NCBI RefSeq assembly: GCF_024623455.1
Contig: NZ_JANIPJ010000006.1
Coordinates: 1 to 64,000 of the forward strand
Direction of reading: 5' to 3'
DNA: 64,000 nt
Source of the DNA: Paenibacillus soyae
GTDB lineage: Bacteria > Bacillota > Bacilli > Paenibacillales > Paenibacillaceae
Position 1 is the first letter of the stretch; the number at the start of each line of letters is the position of its first letter. The notes below the pieces were generated by a model. The model saw only the letters and a program-made list of their open reading frames with translations, was not told the DNA's origin and did no database searches. Of this stretch, positions 1 to 8,604 are shown one piece after another. Both the position numbers and the translations under genes were made by a program.

Positions 1-100
1 ATTCGAACGAAGCACGAACAACACCTACCGATCTAATAATTGATACCATTATTATATCACATTAACGCTGTGTCGTGTTGAACCAATTAGACAAAAGATA

Positions 101-125
101 GGCTGTCGAGACTTTCTCGACAGCC
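101..125 (-). terminator. Probable terminator of the NarK-like gene
   Basis: A perfect 10-bp stem (GGCTGTCGAG with CTCGACAGCC) around a 5-base loop lies just past the stop of the minus-strand transporter gene. Read on the minus strand it is followed by TATCTTTT, which fits an intrinsic terminator. Confidence 0.6.
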
Positions 126-129
126 TGGA

Positions 130-156
130 GCACGTCCTCCGGACGTGCTTGTTTTT
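130..156 (+). terminator. Intrinsic terminator on the plus strand
   Basis: An 8-bp stem (GCACGTCC with GGACGTGC, loop of 3) is followed by TTGTTTTTT on the plus strand. It would end a plus-strand transcript entering from left of the window. With the hairpin at 101-125 it forms a back-to-back terminator pair. Confidence 0.6.
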
Positions 157-1334
157 TATGCCGAATAACTCATGCCTTTCCGAGCGCTCAATCGATTCGG
201 CTTCCGCCCCGAATAATTCAGAACCAGACATGCCAATGCGAACGCGGCCATTAAGGCGAAGCCTAGATGATAATGTCCCGTCGAATCAAAGACAGCCCCC
301 AGCACGATCGGAGGAAAAAAACCGCCGATGCCTCCTGCCGCTCCAACGAATCCCGTGACTGCTCCCGTATTGCCGGAGGATACCTCCGGCACCATTTTGA
401 ACACCGCCCCGTTGCCTAGACCCAGCAGTAGAGACAATAACAAGCATACCAGGCTGAACATAAAGAAGGGCTCAAGCGATACGGACAAGACCAGCGCGCC
501 GGCCAATATGCCGATGAATACGACCGTTAGTACCTTCCGGCTTCCGAACCGGTCCGCCAAATATCCGCCCGCCGGCCGAATCAACGTGGCGGCCAATACA
601 AAACCAGCCGTTCTCAGCCCCGCGTCGAATGCGCTCAGCTGGAACAAATCCTTCAGCAAGGTAGGCAAGTACACGCTGAATGCGACGAATCCGCCGAACG
701 TCAGAAAATAATAAATAGACAAGTGCCAGGTCGCTTTCTCCTTCATAACGGACAACGATTGCTTCAAGGTCTTGGGAGCGGCCGGCTTCGGTGGATCCTT
801 CGTGAAAGCTTGGAACACGACGGCCATGACCCCAATGACGATGGCCAGGCCAAAAAACACCCAAGGAATGCCGTAAGCGGATGACACGGACGGAATCAGA
901 AAGTTGGCGAATGCGCTCCCCAGATTGCCAAGTCCGGCTATGCCTAATATGAAGCCCTGGCGCTCAGGCGGATACCATCTGGATACGAAGGCGATAGAGA
1001 TTGCAAAGGCGGTGCCGGCCATCCCGATAAACAAGGCGCATACTAGCAGCCAAGCATACGAATCGACAAGCCCGGCCGTAACCACAGGCAGGATTAAGAA
1101 CAGCATGGTGAGCGTGAACACCCTTTTGCCGCCAAAACGGTCGGTTAGAATTCCCATCGGAATCCGCATGATCGACCCCAGCAGCACCGGAGTCGCGACC
1201 AGAATGCTTTTCTCGAGATTGCTTAAGCCCAGCAGCTCTTGAATCTGCCCGGCGATCGGCGGAAATACCGACCAGATCACAAAAGAAACGGTCATGGCGA
1301 CCGTTGAAAGGATAAGTGCTTTCGTTTGGTTCAT
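156..1334 (-). CDS. MFS transporter, nitrate/nitrite porter (NarK/NNP) family
   Basis: This is a 392-residue, roughly 12-helix membrane transporter. The sequence shows the NNP layout: FVIWSVFPP in helix 1, a conserved arginine in SIMRIPMG (about residue 57), and two glycine-rich signatures, GLGNLGSAFANF near residue 130 and GLGNGAVFKMVPE near residue 305. These signatures line the anion path in known nitrate and nitrite porters. The ATG has a GGAG site 8 bases upstream. It stands alone, flanked by its own terminator, and no nitrate reductase or nitrite reductase operon is next to it, so the actual substrate (nitrate, nitrite or another small anion) is an inference from the family only. Two short palindromes lie upstream. 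Family assignment is firm; substrate is not. Confidence 0.85.
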   Translation of the reverse strand: MNQTKALILSTVAMTVSFVIWSVFPPIAGQIQELLGLSNLEKSILVATPVLLGSIMRIPMGILTDRFGGKRVFTLTMLFLILPVVTAGLVDSYAWLLVCALFIGMAGTAFAISIAFVSRWYPPERQGFILGIAGLGNLGSAFANFLIPSVSSAYGIPWVFFGLAIVIGVMAVVFQAFTKDPPKPAAPKTLKQSLSVMKEKATWHLSIYYFLTFGGFVAFSVYLPTLLKDLFQLSAFDAGLRTAGFVLAATLIRPAGGYLADRFGSRKVLTVVFIGILAGALVLSVSLEPFFMFSLVCLLLSLLLGLGNGAVFKMVPEVSSGNTGAVTGFVGAAGGIGGFFPPIVLGAVFDSTGHYHLGFALMAAFALACLVLNYSGRKPNRLSARKGMSYSA

Positions 1335-1354
1335 TGTTTTGGCTCCAATCCATG

Positions 1355-1366
1355 TGTAGATCTACA
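1355..1366. promoter_or_regulatory. 12-bp perfect palindrome in the NarK-like leader
   Basis: TGTAGATCTACA lies about 20 bases upstream of the transporter start codon. It could be a repressor site close to the ribosome binding site. The regulator is not identifiable from this window. Confidence 0.3.
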
Positions 1367-1445
1367 TTCGCTTGTTTTGCGTCATTTAATCTGTCATAAA
1401 TCACCGAAAATCCAAAAAATTAAACTCCATACTCTAATTTCACGC

Positions 1446-1457
1446 GGAATATATTCC
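1446..1457. promoter_or_regulatory. Palindrome upstream of the NarK-like gene
   Basis: GGAATATATTCC is a perfect 12-bp palindrome whose symmetry continues outward after one mismatch (CG on the left, CG on the right). It lies about 110 bases upstream of the start codon in a 309-base gene-free stretch, where an activator or repressor would bind. TTGACT lies next to it on the minus strand, but no convincing -10 box at the right spacing was found. It does not resemble an FNR box. Confidence 0.35.
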
Positions 1458-1602
1458 ACGCAAAGTCAATTCGATAGTTATTAGCGCCAATAACAACCAG
1501 CGTCCTTGCAAGTATGTAAGAAAACCTAACAACCAATCATATACATATTATATCGACTCTCATGAATCGTCAATAATAACCCGGCAAATCGCCACAACAA
1601 AA

Positions 1603-1627
1603 AAACCACTTCGAATTGAAGTGGTTT
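1603..1627 (-). terminator. Terminator of the LacI-family gene
   Basis: A 10-bp stem (AAACCACTTC with GAAGTGGTTT) around a 5-base loop follows the regulator's stop codon. On the minus strand it ends in a run of seven T residues, a classic intrinsic terminator. Confidence 0.85.
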
Positions 1628-1643
1628 AAGTGAATAATTGAAT

Positions 1644-2678
1644 TTATTGAATGGCATCCCTCGACAACGTGCTTTCCCGAACGACCAGCTCCGGCTCGAT
1701 GACGGTCAGCTTCTTGACGTTCTCCTTCATGATCAGCTTATGCAGCACTTGCACCGCGGTGGCTCCTAGTATGTCCATCTGCTGCTTCACCGTCGTCAAT
1801 TCCGGGTATATCGCGGACGCTAGCGGAATATCGTCGAAGCCGATGATGGAAATATCGTCCGGCACGCCGATCCCGGCTTTCATGGCCGCCTTGAGCGCGC
1901 CGACCGCGGTGAAATCGTTCACGCAAAAAACGGCCGTCGGACGATCCTCGTTGGACAAGATGCGGTTCATGAGACGTTCGCCTGACGCCATCGAGAAATC
2001 CCCGTACAACACCCTCTCGCCGGAAACATGAAGCCCATTGCGCTTCATAATGCGCTTGAACGCTCTGACCTTCTGCGCCGTTGTCGTCATATTATCGTTC
2101 CCCGCGATGAAGGCGATGTCCCGATGCCCGGAATCGATCAGATATTGCGTCGCGATCTCCGCGCCTTTGCTCTCATTCGTAATGACGCGGTAGAGAGAGG
2201 TTCCGGGCAAATCGCCGTTAACGAGCACGAGCGGTATCCGGTTAGCCGTCTCGACGACTTCATCGACAAGCTCGGGTTTGCACTTCGATAGGTTAATGCG
2301 CCCGCCAAGGAAGATGATGCCGTCTACCTGCTTCTCCCTCAGGATGTTCAAATATTGCGATTCCCGTTCGTAGTCGCCAATCGTATCGCACAAGAAGAAG
2401 GTGTAGCCCATGTCTCGGGCCATGCGCTCGATTCCGCTGAACACCTCCGGGAAGAAAGGGTTCGTCACGTCGGGAAGGATAACGCCAATCGTTCCCGTCT
2501 CTTTCTTCGATAAGCCGCGCGCGAGCGCATTCGGTTGAAATTGATATTCATCGATCAGCCGCATGATCTTCGATCGCGTACTATCCTTCACGGGGGCCGT
2601 ATTGTTAAGCACCCGGGAAACGGTCGCTACGGAGACATTGGCCTCTTTCGCAATGTCGTAGATCGTTACTTGCTTCAC
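1644..2678 (-). CDS. LacI/GalR-family transcriptional regulator of the sugar block
   Basis: The protein has an N-terminal LacI helix-turn-helix (TIYDIAKEANVSVATVSRVL, residues 4-23) followed by a periplasmic-binding-protein-like sensor domain ending near residue 344. I choose the GTG at 2678 rather than the longer open frame, because AGGAG sits 8 bases upstream and the protein then starts MKQVTIYDIA, the normal LacI beginning. The 15 extra upstream codons fall partly in a repeat element. The gene has its own promoter overlapped by a LacI-type operator (2917-2930), so autoregulation is likely. The same 14-bp operator recurs before the GH30 and GH35 genes, making this the probable repressor of the whole downstream-facing block. 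The inducer sugar is unknown. Confidence 0.9.
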   Translation of the reverse strand: MKQVTIYDIAKEANVSVATVSRVLNNTAPVKDSTRSKIMRLIDEYQFQPNALARGLSKKETGTIGVILPDVTNPFFPEVFSGIERMARDMGYTFFLCDTIGDYERESQYLNILREKQVDGIIFLGGRINLSKCKPELVDEVVETANRIPLVLVNGDLPGTSLYRVITNESKGAEIATQYLIDSGHRDIAFIAGNDNMTTTAQKVRAFKRIMKRNGLHVSGERVLYGDFSMASGERLMNRILSNEDRPTAVFCVNDFTAVGALKAAMKAGIGVPDDISIIGFDDIPLASAIYPELTTVKQQMDILGATAVQVLHKLIMKENVKKLTVIEPELVVRESTLSRDAIQ

Positions 2679-2697
2679 GCGGCACACTCCTAATGGT

Positions 2698-2866
2698 AGT
2701 TCAAAAAGTCCACTTTTGATCACGAAGTCAATTCAAGATGCGTATTCGACATCGAATTTTGAATTCAGCCGAAACTTCCGATGCTCACGTAGCTCCACTA
2801 CGCTCCGCTTCTCAGTTTCTAGCTTCATTCAAACTTCTCGGTGCTGAAAAGCGAACTTTTTGAACT
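2698..2866. mobile_element. 169-bp MITE-like element with terminal inverted repeats
   Basis: The left end (AGTTCAAAAAGTCCACTTTT) and the reverse complement of the right end (AGTTCAAAAAGTTCGCTTTT) match at 18 of 20 positions. The interior has no reading frame of interest and contains a small hairpin (CGTAG/CTACG). It sits between the lacI promoter and the lacI ribosome binding site, so the regulator's transcript must carry it in its leader. No transposase is nearby, and a clear target duplication is not visible. A 17-base relic of one end recurs at 20339-20355. Confidence 0.65.
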
Positions 2867-2893
2867 TATTATCTAAAATTCAACAATATTTTT

Positions 2894-2931
2894 AGTATAT
2901 CAAACATATCGGCAATTGTAATGGGTTTCAC
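2894..2931 (-). promoter_or_regulatory. Promoter and overlapping LacI-type operator of the regulator gene
   Basis: On the minus strand, TTACAA (2916-2921) and TATACT (2894-2899) are separated by 16 bases, a reasonable sigma-A promoter. The sequence TGTAATGGGTTTCA at 2917-2930 (plus-strand reading) is a 14-bp imperfect palindrome of the form TGWAAN-GG-GTTTCA. It overlaps the -35 box, so the bound repressor would block its own promoter. Confidence 0.6.
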
Positions 2932-2937
2932 TTTCGC

Positions 2938-3933
2938 TTAGCCGTGAAGATCGGCTCTCGGCCGCACGACCTTGAACTGGTCTTCGGTCTCCTCCATCTC
3001 GTAAAGCTTCGCTCTCGAATCCGGCGTCTTGAACGGCTGGTGGAGAATGAGCATCCACGTTCCTTCGAACGTTCGGAACAGCATGCCGTGCCCGCTGTCA
3101 TCGTACACGAGAGGCTCCAGCTGCTCCCATGGCCCCTCCAGCCGGCCCGAGACGGATCGCGCCAGCGTCTGCACGTACCCGTCCTTATTATAGCTGGACC
3201 ATAACATGATCAAGCGGCCGCCCTTGGTGCGGTACAGCTGACAGCCGTCGGAAACGTAGACGGACGGCTTGACGCCGGGGATCCGTTCGCCGTTAATCCA
3301 AGGCGCGTCGGAGGCTTTGAACAGATGGATCGGCTCGCCGTCCGCCTCGGACAGATCCTCCCTCAGCGGAATCGCTTCGAACGTGCCGTCAATGACCTGA
3401 AGCCATTCATGGCAGTAGACCATCCATGGCTTGCCGCCCTCGTCGCGATACAGGGTTCCGTCGAGCGTCATGAATCGTTCCGGCGGGACGGGGCCGTCCG
3501 TCTTGATCAGCTCGAACGGCCCCTCCGGCGTATCGGCTGCCGCGATGCTCGTTCCCCGCAGGTGATTCGTGTGCCACGTCTCGGGAGGCTCCGAGAATAT
3601 CCGGTCCCGGTTATGAAGCGTGACGAACATATAATACTTGCCTTGATACTCGTGCACCTCCGGCGCCCAAGTGCCGTGCTGCGGATGGGCCCATACGCCG
3701 TCCGGCACGGTAAAGGCGACGTACGGTCCCTCCCAATCGAGCAAATCCTTGCTTTTGTAGAAGAGAACCCCGCTTCGATCTAAATCCGTAAATCTCGGAA
3801 TGCCGGTCGTATACAGGTAGTAGGCTCCCTCCTGCCGATAGGGCAGAACGAACGGATCATGCGCGGCGATGTCCGCAAGGCGATGGCCCTTGCGGGGGTT
3901 CGACGTATCCGAAGCGGCGTTATATACCGTCAT
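2938..3933 (-). CDS. Glycoside hydrolase family 43-like enzyme
   Basis: This 331-residue protein shows the five-bladed propeller pattern of GH43: the catalytic base in HDPF (D26), the pKa-modulating aspartate in TLDGTLYRD (D158) and a third signature at YVSDGCQLY (near D229). Known members release arabinose or xylose residues from plant polysaccharides. The third position normally carries the glutamate acid; here it reads SDG rather than a TEG-type motif, a variant that makes the exact activity uncertain. There is no signal peptide, so it acts in the cytoplasm on imported oligosaccharides. It overlaps the upstream GH35 gene by 14 bases, with its own GGAG site inside that gene, which suggests translational coupling. 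It is the last gene of the long minus-strand block. Confidence 0.85.
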   Translation of the reverse strand: MTVYNAASDTSNPRKGHRLADIAAHDPFVLPYRQEGAYYLYTTGIPRFTDLDRSGVLFYKSKDLLDWEGPYVAFTVPDGVWAHPQHGTWAPEVHEYQGKYYMFVTLHNRDRIFSEPPETWHTNHLRGTSIAAADTPEGPFELIKTDGPVPPERFMTLDGTLYRDEGGKPWMVYCHEWLQVIDGTFEAIPLREDLSEADGEPIHLFKASDAPWINGERIPGVKPSVYVSDGCQLYRTKGGRLIMLWSSYNKDGYVQTLARSVSGRLEGPWEQLEPLVYDDSGHGMLFRTFEGTWMLILHQPFKTPDSRAKLYEMEETEDQFKVVRPRADLHG

Positions 3934-6634
3934 ATCCCTCGCTCCTTTCCACCCATTCCCGGGAGGTTTGCTCGTCGAACAGCAGCCTCACCCGTTCCGG
4001 CGAGCGCCCTTCCTCGTCGAACAGGACAAGAACATTGCTCTCCTTCAGCCAAGCCATCGGAATTTTGTAATCCTCCTGCGGTCCGATCTGCCAGTAGCGT
4101 CCGAGGTTGATGCCGTTCAGCCAAATCGTTCCTTTGCTCATGCCCGTGAGCCTAAGCTTCAGCTTCGCATGAATTGTCTCCGGAATCTTCGGCCTCGCGA
4201 ATTCGCAAGTATGCCAGGCAGGGACTCCGAGTCCGGAATAATTGGCAGACTCTGCACCTGGCCCGCCGTCCTCCACGCCGGCCATGCTCCACTCCTGTAC
4301 CCCGTCGGCGGAGCGGTAAGCGAGCAGCTCCAGCCGCGCAACCGGCGATTTGACGTACGGCATTTCGATCACATTGTTCCCTTCCCTTACGAAGTCGGAA
4401 ATATCGACGGACTGGTTCGCGAACCAATTCTGGTAGCCCTCCATCGGAACCTCCGCTCCGTTAATGCGCAGCGGCGCGGCCACGGCGCCGACGAGAACCG
4501 CGCGGTCCTGCCCCTCGATGCGGAACGAGCGTGACAGAACCGGGTTTTCTTCGAGCTGTCCCGCTTGATCCAAGTGCACGACCTCCTTGTCCGACGTTTC
4601 CCAGCTCTTGCGCAAATCCTGCACCGAGCCGTCCACATACCCCGTTTCGAACAAGCCCTTGGGCTCGCCCAAATAAGGAGAGAAGTTTAAACGGCCCATA
4701 TTCTGCACGAGCAGCTGCACCTGATTATCGCCTTTGCGGAGAGGAAGCCGGACGGAGGCGGAACCGACCTCGCGGATTAACGAAGCCTCGACCCCATTCA
4801 CGTAAACCCGCGCGGTATCCTGAAGCTTCGGCAGAATGAACGCGGTCTCCCCATCGGCTTCCCGTTCAATCCGGCAGCTGTACAGCAAGTAGCCGAACGG
4901 TTGGGAGAAGCTGGAGAAGTCCAGCGGCTGAACCACGGAGACGCCTTGAGCCTGGCCAAGCTCCAAAGCCGCGCTCGACCAAGCTTCGAGCGCAGGAGGC
5001 TGCGGCTGGCTGCCGGTTGTTTGGCTGACATGTACGCGATGGCCCCCGCCGCTTCCGGCCGTCAAATCCACGTCGTCGCAGCCGAACAGCCACTGCCCGT
5101 CGCCGATTCGCCAAGCGCGGTCCATCTCGTCCTGGTTAAGCACGATTAAGCGCAGCGGCTCGCCGCCGATCTCCAGCTCCACGCGCTGCGGCTCCCTGAA
5201 ATGATAGAGGTCGAACGTGACGGTTCTCCCGTCCGAGCTTGCCGCGGCAAGCAGCGGACGATCGCCCGTTATGCGAATTTCCGCGTCGGCATCCAGCTCC
5301 ACCGTCGAGCGCTGCCCATTCTTGGCGTAGACGATCAGCGTCCGGACCCCGTTCACGATTTCGTTGCAGCCGATAGCCGTAGTGCTGGTGAGGCGCACCC
5401 CTTCGCCTATCTCGATCGCGTCGAGCACGGGGACAATTTCGCCGGGGTTGACGATAACCGGCAAAGTCCTGCCGTTCGCAAGCGTTATATGGAACGTCTC
5501 CCTCTCGTCCTTCCCGCTCTCGACAAACCACAAGCTTTGCTCCCCAAGCCTTCTGCCGCGCACCTTGAGGCCGGCCGTCGCCCGAACGCCCGCTTCGGCC
5601 GCATCCAGCGGCTCCGACGCGAGCAGGAACGGCTCGATCGCGCGGACGAAATACGAGAACCGTTTCGCGGCAAAATATTTCGGCGTGGTTCTACCATATT
5701 CGTTAAGCGGGGCGTCATAGTCGTAAGAGGTGACCATGAAGATGTCGCTCGCGCCGACCGTTCTTCCGCCGTACCCCGCGAAGTTCGTTCCGCCGAAAAA
5801 CATATAATGACTCAGCCCCGAGAACCCGGCTTGCACGACCTCGAGCATTCGTTTCTCGTACAGCTGCGGCGTCTTCTGGGTCGCGGCCGGCGCTCCCCAA
5901 TGCTCGAACCAGCCGCTCCAGAACTCGGCCACCAGCTTCGGGGTATCCGGCTGCTTCCGGATTAGCTGCCCGTAGTGGTGATCCGCGCCGCTCCAGAAGT
6001 TTGCGCCTTCGACCGCCCCTTCGACGCCCCCGACGCACGTCAGGAGCGGAACGTCGATTCCCCTCGTCAGCAGACCGTCACGCAGATGGGTTAAGTAAGG
6101 CCGGCCGGTCTCGTCGCTCCCTAAGTACCCGTACTCGTTCTCCACTTGGACGAGAATCACCGAGCCGCCCGCCGTTATTTGACGCGTCCGAATGACGGCT
6201 GCGATCCGGTCGAAATACAAATCGACGTATTTCAAGAACACATCGTTGTATTCCCGGAACTTGACGCCCTCCTTCCGGCCCAGCCACCACGGGAAGCCTC
6301 CGAAATCCCATTCCGCGCAGATGAACGGTCCCGGCCTTGCGATAACCCATAGCCCGAGCTCGGCGCACAGGTCCAAGAACGCTCCGCAATCCGCGTCGCC
6401 TTCGAAGCGCCACTCGCCCTCGTTCGGTTCGTGCACGTTCCAAGCGAAATACGTATCGATGCAATTCATCCCCGCCAGCTTCGCTTTGACGAGAACCTCT
6501 CTCCACTCCTCCTTCGCCATCCGGAAGTAATGAATGGCAGCGCTGCTCAGGAACACGCGTTTCCCGTTTAGAATAAAGCTCTTGTTATCGTATCCGATGA
6601 CGGATGGATTCTGGACTGAGGTTATCGTATTCAT
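3920..6634 (-). CDS. Glycoside hydrolase family 35 beta-galactosidase
   Basis: This is a cytoplasmic exo-beta-galactosidase-type enzyme of about 904 residues. The N-terminal TIM barrel carries the GH35 signatures ARPGPFICAEWDFGG (about residues 99-113), the acid/base in VQVENEYG (E167) and the nucleophile in VAEFWSGWF (E237). Jelly-roll beta domains fill the C-terminal half, as in large bacterial GH35 enzymes. The open frame extends 18 bases further to a GTG, but the ATG at 6634 has a GAGGCGG site at the right distance and is preferred. No signal peptide is present. It follows the permease pair and precedes the GH43 gene, so imported galactosides are probably cleaved here. It is distinct in sequence from the second GH35 gene at the start of the block. 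Confidence 0.93.
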   Translation of the reverse strand: MNTITSVQNPSVIGYDNKSFILNGKRVFLSSAAIHYFRMAKEEWREVLVKAKLAGMNCIDTYFAWNVHEPNEGEWRFEGDADCGAFLDLCAELGLWVIARPGPFICAEWDFGGFPWWLGRKEGVKFREYNDVFLKYVDLYFDRIAAVIRTRQITAGGSVILVQVENEYGYLGSDETGRPYLTHLRDGLLTRGIDVPLLTCVGGVEGAVEGANFWSGADHHYGQLIRKQPDTPKLVAEFWSGWFEHWGAPAATQKTPQLYEKRMLEVVQAGFSGLSHYMFFGGTNFAGYGGRTVGASDIFMVTSYDYDAPLNEYGRTTPKYFAAKRFSYFVRAIEPFLLASEPLDAAEAGVRATAGLKVRGRRLGEQSLWFVESGKDERETFHITLANGRTLPVIVNPGEIVPVLDAIEIGEGVRLTSTTAIGCNEIVNGVRTLIVYAKNGQRSTVELDADAEIRITGDRPLLAAASSDGRTVTFDLYHFREPQRVELEIGGEPLRLIVLNQDEMDRAWRIGDGQWLFGCDDVDLTAGSGGGHRVHVSQTTGSQPQPPALEAWSSAALELGQAQGVSVVQPLDFSSFSQPFGYLLYSCRIEREADGETAFILPKLQDTARVYVNGVEASLIREVGSASVRLPLRKGDNQVQLLVQNMGRLNFSPYLGEPKGLFETGYVDGSVQDLRKSWETSDKEVVHLDQAGQLEENPVLSRSFRIEGQDRAVLVGAVAAPLRINGAEVPMEGYQNWFANQSVDISDFVREGNNVIEMPYVKSPVARLELLAYRSADGVQEWSMAGVEDGGPGAESANYSGLGVPAWHTCEFARPKIPETIHAKLKLRLTGMSKGTIWLNGINLGRYWQIGPQEDYKIPMAWLKESNVLVLFDEEGRSPERVRLLFDEQTSREWVERSEGYDGI

Positions 6635-6677
6635 AGCATTTCCGCCTCTCACTTCAAGGTTGATGATAGAACCGCGA

Positions 6678-7673
6678 TTATCCGACGATACCGGACTGCT
6701 CCAGGTTCTCGACGATCCGCTTCTGAGCGAAGAAGTAAATGATCAGGAGCGGCAGAAGGAAGATCAAGGCCGCCGCCTGTTTGACCGCGTCGAACGCGAA
6801 TGTCGTGGCGCCCGGCGCGTCGTACCAGGTGCGCACCGCGTACAGAATGTTATTCACGTTCGCCGGCGCGAACGTCGTCGCGAGCTTGATGCTTAAGTAC
6901 GGGCCGTCCGGATGGAAGTACCCGGTATAATACGTATCTCCGTAATTCCATACGAACGCGAGAATGCCGACCGTCATGATCGCCGGCAGCGCGTTGGGCA
7001 GACCGATCTTGAAGAACGTCCTGTAGAAGCCGCAGCCGTCGATATAAGCCGCTTCCTCCAGCTCCTTCGGGAGCCCTTTGAAAAACTGCCGGAAAATAAA
7101 CACGAACATGCTTTGCTTCACGCCAAAGCCGAGTAACGCGATCGCATACAGCGTATAAGGCTGATTGATCAAGTCGATCGTGCTGCCGTTAATGGCCGAG
7201 ACGAGCCCCAGAATGTCGAAGCGCTTGAAGCTTAAGTATTGCGAAATCAACAAGGACTGCGGCGGAACGACGAAGGTCACGATGACGAGAAACATGACCA
7301 GGTTGCGTCCCCAGAAATTGATTCTGCCGAGAGAATACCCCGCGATGGCGCACATGAAAATTTGAATCAAGGCGATAATGGCCGCATAAGCGACGGATTG
7401 CAGCATCGGAACGCCGTTGCCGAACACGAGCCGGAAGGCCGCCCTGAAGCTGTCCACGGATAGCTCGATCGGCACCCAGATGACATCGGGATTGCCGAGA
7501 TCCTCGAGGTTGTTGAACACAAACGGGATCAGCTTGATCAACGGATACAAGATGGCGAACCCTAGCCCGATTACGAGCGAATAAAAAAGATAGCCGAATA
7601 CGATTTTTCGGAACGTCTCCTTGACGCGGTAAGCGGTGATTTCTTTTCTGGTCCGCGGTTCACTTTGCAGCAT
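6678..7673 (-). CDS. Carbohydrate ABC transporter permease, MalG type (second pair)
   Basis: This 331-residue membrane protein has about six helices and the binding-protein-dependent permease loop EEAAYIDGCGFYRTFFKIGLP near residues 205-225, which contacts the ATPase. The first helix follows a charged cytoplasmic start. It overlaps the partner permease by 14 bases, a standard coupled pair. The pair is separated from the first permease pair of this block by the DUF5696, Yip1 and propeller genes. No ATPase gene is present, so a shared MsmX-type ATPase encoded elsewhere is likely. A large extracellular insert after helix 1 is somewhat longer than in MalG. Confidence 0.9.
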   Translation of the reverse strand: MLQSEPRTRKEITAYRVKETFRKIVFGYLFYSLVIGLGFAILYPLIKLIPFVFNNLEDLGNPDVIWVPIELSVDSFRAAFRLVFGNGVPMLQSVAYAAIIALIQIFMCAIAGYSLGRINFWGRNLVMFLVIVTFVVPPQSLLISQYLSFKRFDILGLVSAINGSTIDLINQPYTLYAIALLGFGVKQSMFVFIFRQFFKGLPKELEEAAYIDGCGFYRTFFKIGLPNALPAIMTVGILAFVWNYGDTYYTGYFHPDGPYLSIKLATTFAPANVNNILYAVRTWYDAPGATTFAFDAVKQAAALIFLLPLLIIYFFAQKRIVENLEQSGIVG

Positions 7674-8592
7674 GGCTGAGCTTCACCACCCGGTTCATAA
7701 TAAACAGCAGCAAGAGCAAATCGATTAACACGTTGACGAGGTACACCACCGATAAGGCGGAGCCTACACCGATATTGTTCTTATTGAAGGCGAAATAATA
7801 GATCTCGGTCGAAATGGAAGATTTCAGGAACATATCGACGAACGTGTAGATGAGCGCGAACAACGATATATTGCCGACGAGCGGCAGCGTGATCTTCCAA
7901 AAAATTTCGTAGCTGTTCGCGCCTTCGATCTTCGCCACTTCGTAAAGCGAGGGGTTGATCGATTGCAGGCCGGCTAAGAAAATAAGCGTCTGAACCCCGG
8001 TCTGCGACAGAAGCATAAAGATGTTCGCCGCCAGATCCGAGATAAAAAACGTGACGTCTCTCGGAAGGAAGGTGTACTCCCTTAGAAAGTCGATTAGAAA
8101 CTCGTTGTCGAAATTGCTGCTCACGGACGCGTCGGCGACGTCCCCGCCCGTCGTCACCATGATCAAGTCGACGACGACCTTCAGACCGAGGACGATCGGC
8201 AGGAAGAAGACGACCCTGGCCAACCCCTGTCCCTTGAACTTCACGTTGATCAGAATCGCGCAGAACAAGCTGAAGATGACGATGACGGGCGTGTTGATGA
8301 AGATATTCATGTTTTCGTCCGAGAACACCCGCAGGAACGTCTGGCTCTGGCTCGACACTTCAACGTTAAATAGATCCTTGTAATTTTGCAGGCCGACGAA
8401 ATCGAGCACCATTCCTCCGGCGTCCGCGACGCCGACTTTATGGAAGGAGTACTTGATCGTATTCGCCAGCGGCGTGAGGAAAAACAGCACGAACCCGATG
8501 AGCCACGGCAGCACGAAGACGAGGCCGTGAATTTTTTTCATCGTTCTGTAGGGTATACGCGTCTTCCGAACCTTCTCTGCTGCACCCTGCAT
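7660..8592 (-). CDS. Carbohydrate ABC transporter permease, MalF type (second pair)
   Basis: This 310-residue protein has six predicted helices and the EAA-like loop YEVAKIEGANSYEIFWKITL near residues 217-236. It starts at an ATG 8 bases after a perfect AAGGAGG. An unusually long, charged extracellular loop (roughly residues 60-95 and 150-185) separates the early helices. It partners with the MalG-type protein encoded directly after it. The gene starts 12 bases after the DUF5696 gene, so these proteins are made together and may act together. Confidence 0.9.
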   Translation of the reverse strand: MQGAAEKVRKTRIPYRTMKKIHGLVFVLPWLIGFVLFFLTPLANTIKYSFHKVGVADAGGMVLDFVGLQNYKDLFNVEVSSQSQTFLRVFSDENMNIFINTPVIVIFSLFCAILINVKFKGQGLARVVFFLPIVLGLKVVVDLIMVTTGGDVADASVSSNFDNEFLIDFLREYTFLPRDVTFFISDLAANIFMLLSQTGVQTLIFLAGLQSINPSLYEVAKIEGANSYEIFWKITLPLVGNISLFALIYTFVDMFLKSSISTEIYYFAFNKNNIGVGSALSVVYLVNVLIDLLLLLFIMNRVVKLSHAAK

Positions 8593-8604
8593 GTCACAAC
8601 CTCC

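Noticed and set aside
1446..1457. FNR or Fur box upstream of the NarK-like gene
   Set aside because: The palindrome GGAATATATTCC lacks the TGTGA/TCACA halves of FNR and does not match the 19-bp Fur pattern.
2679..2723. 15-residue N-terminal extension of the LacI protein
   Set aside because: It has no ribosome binding site, runs into the MITE end, and the GTG at 2678 gives the conserved start.
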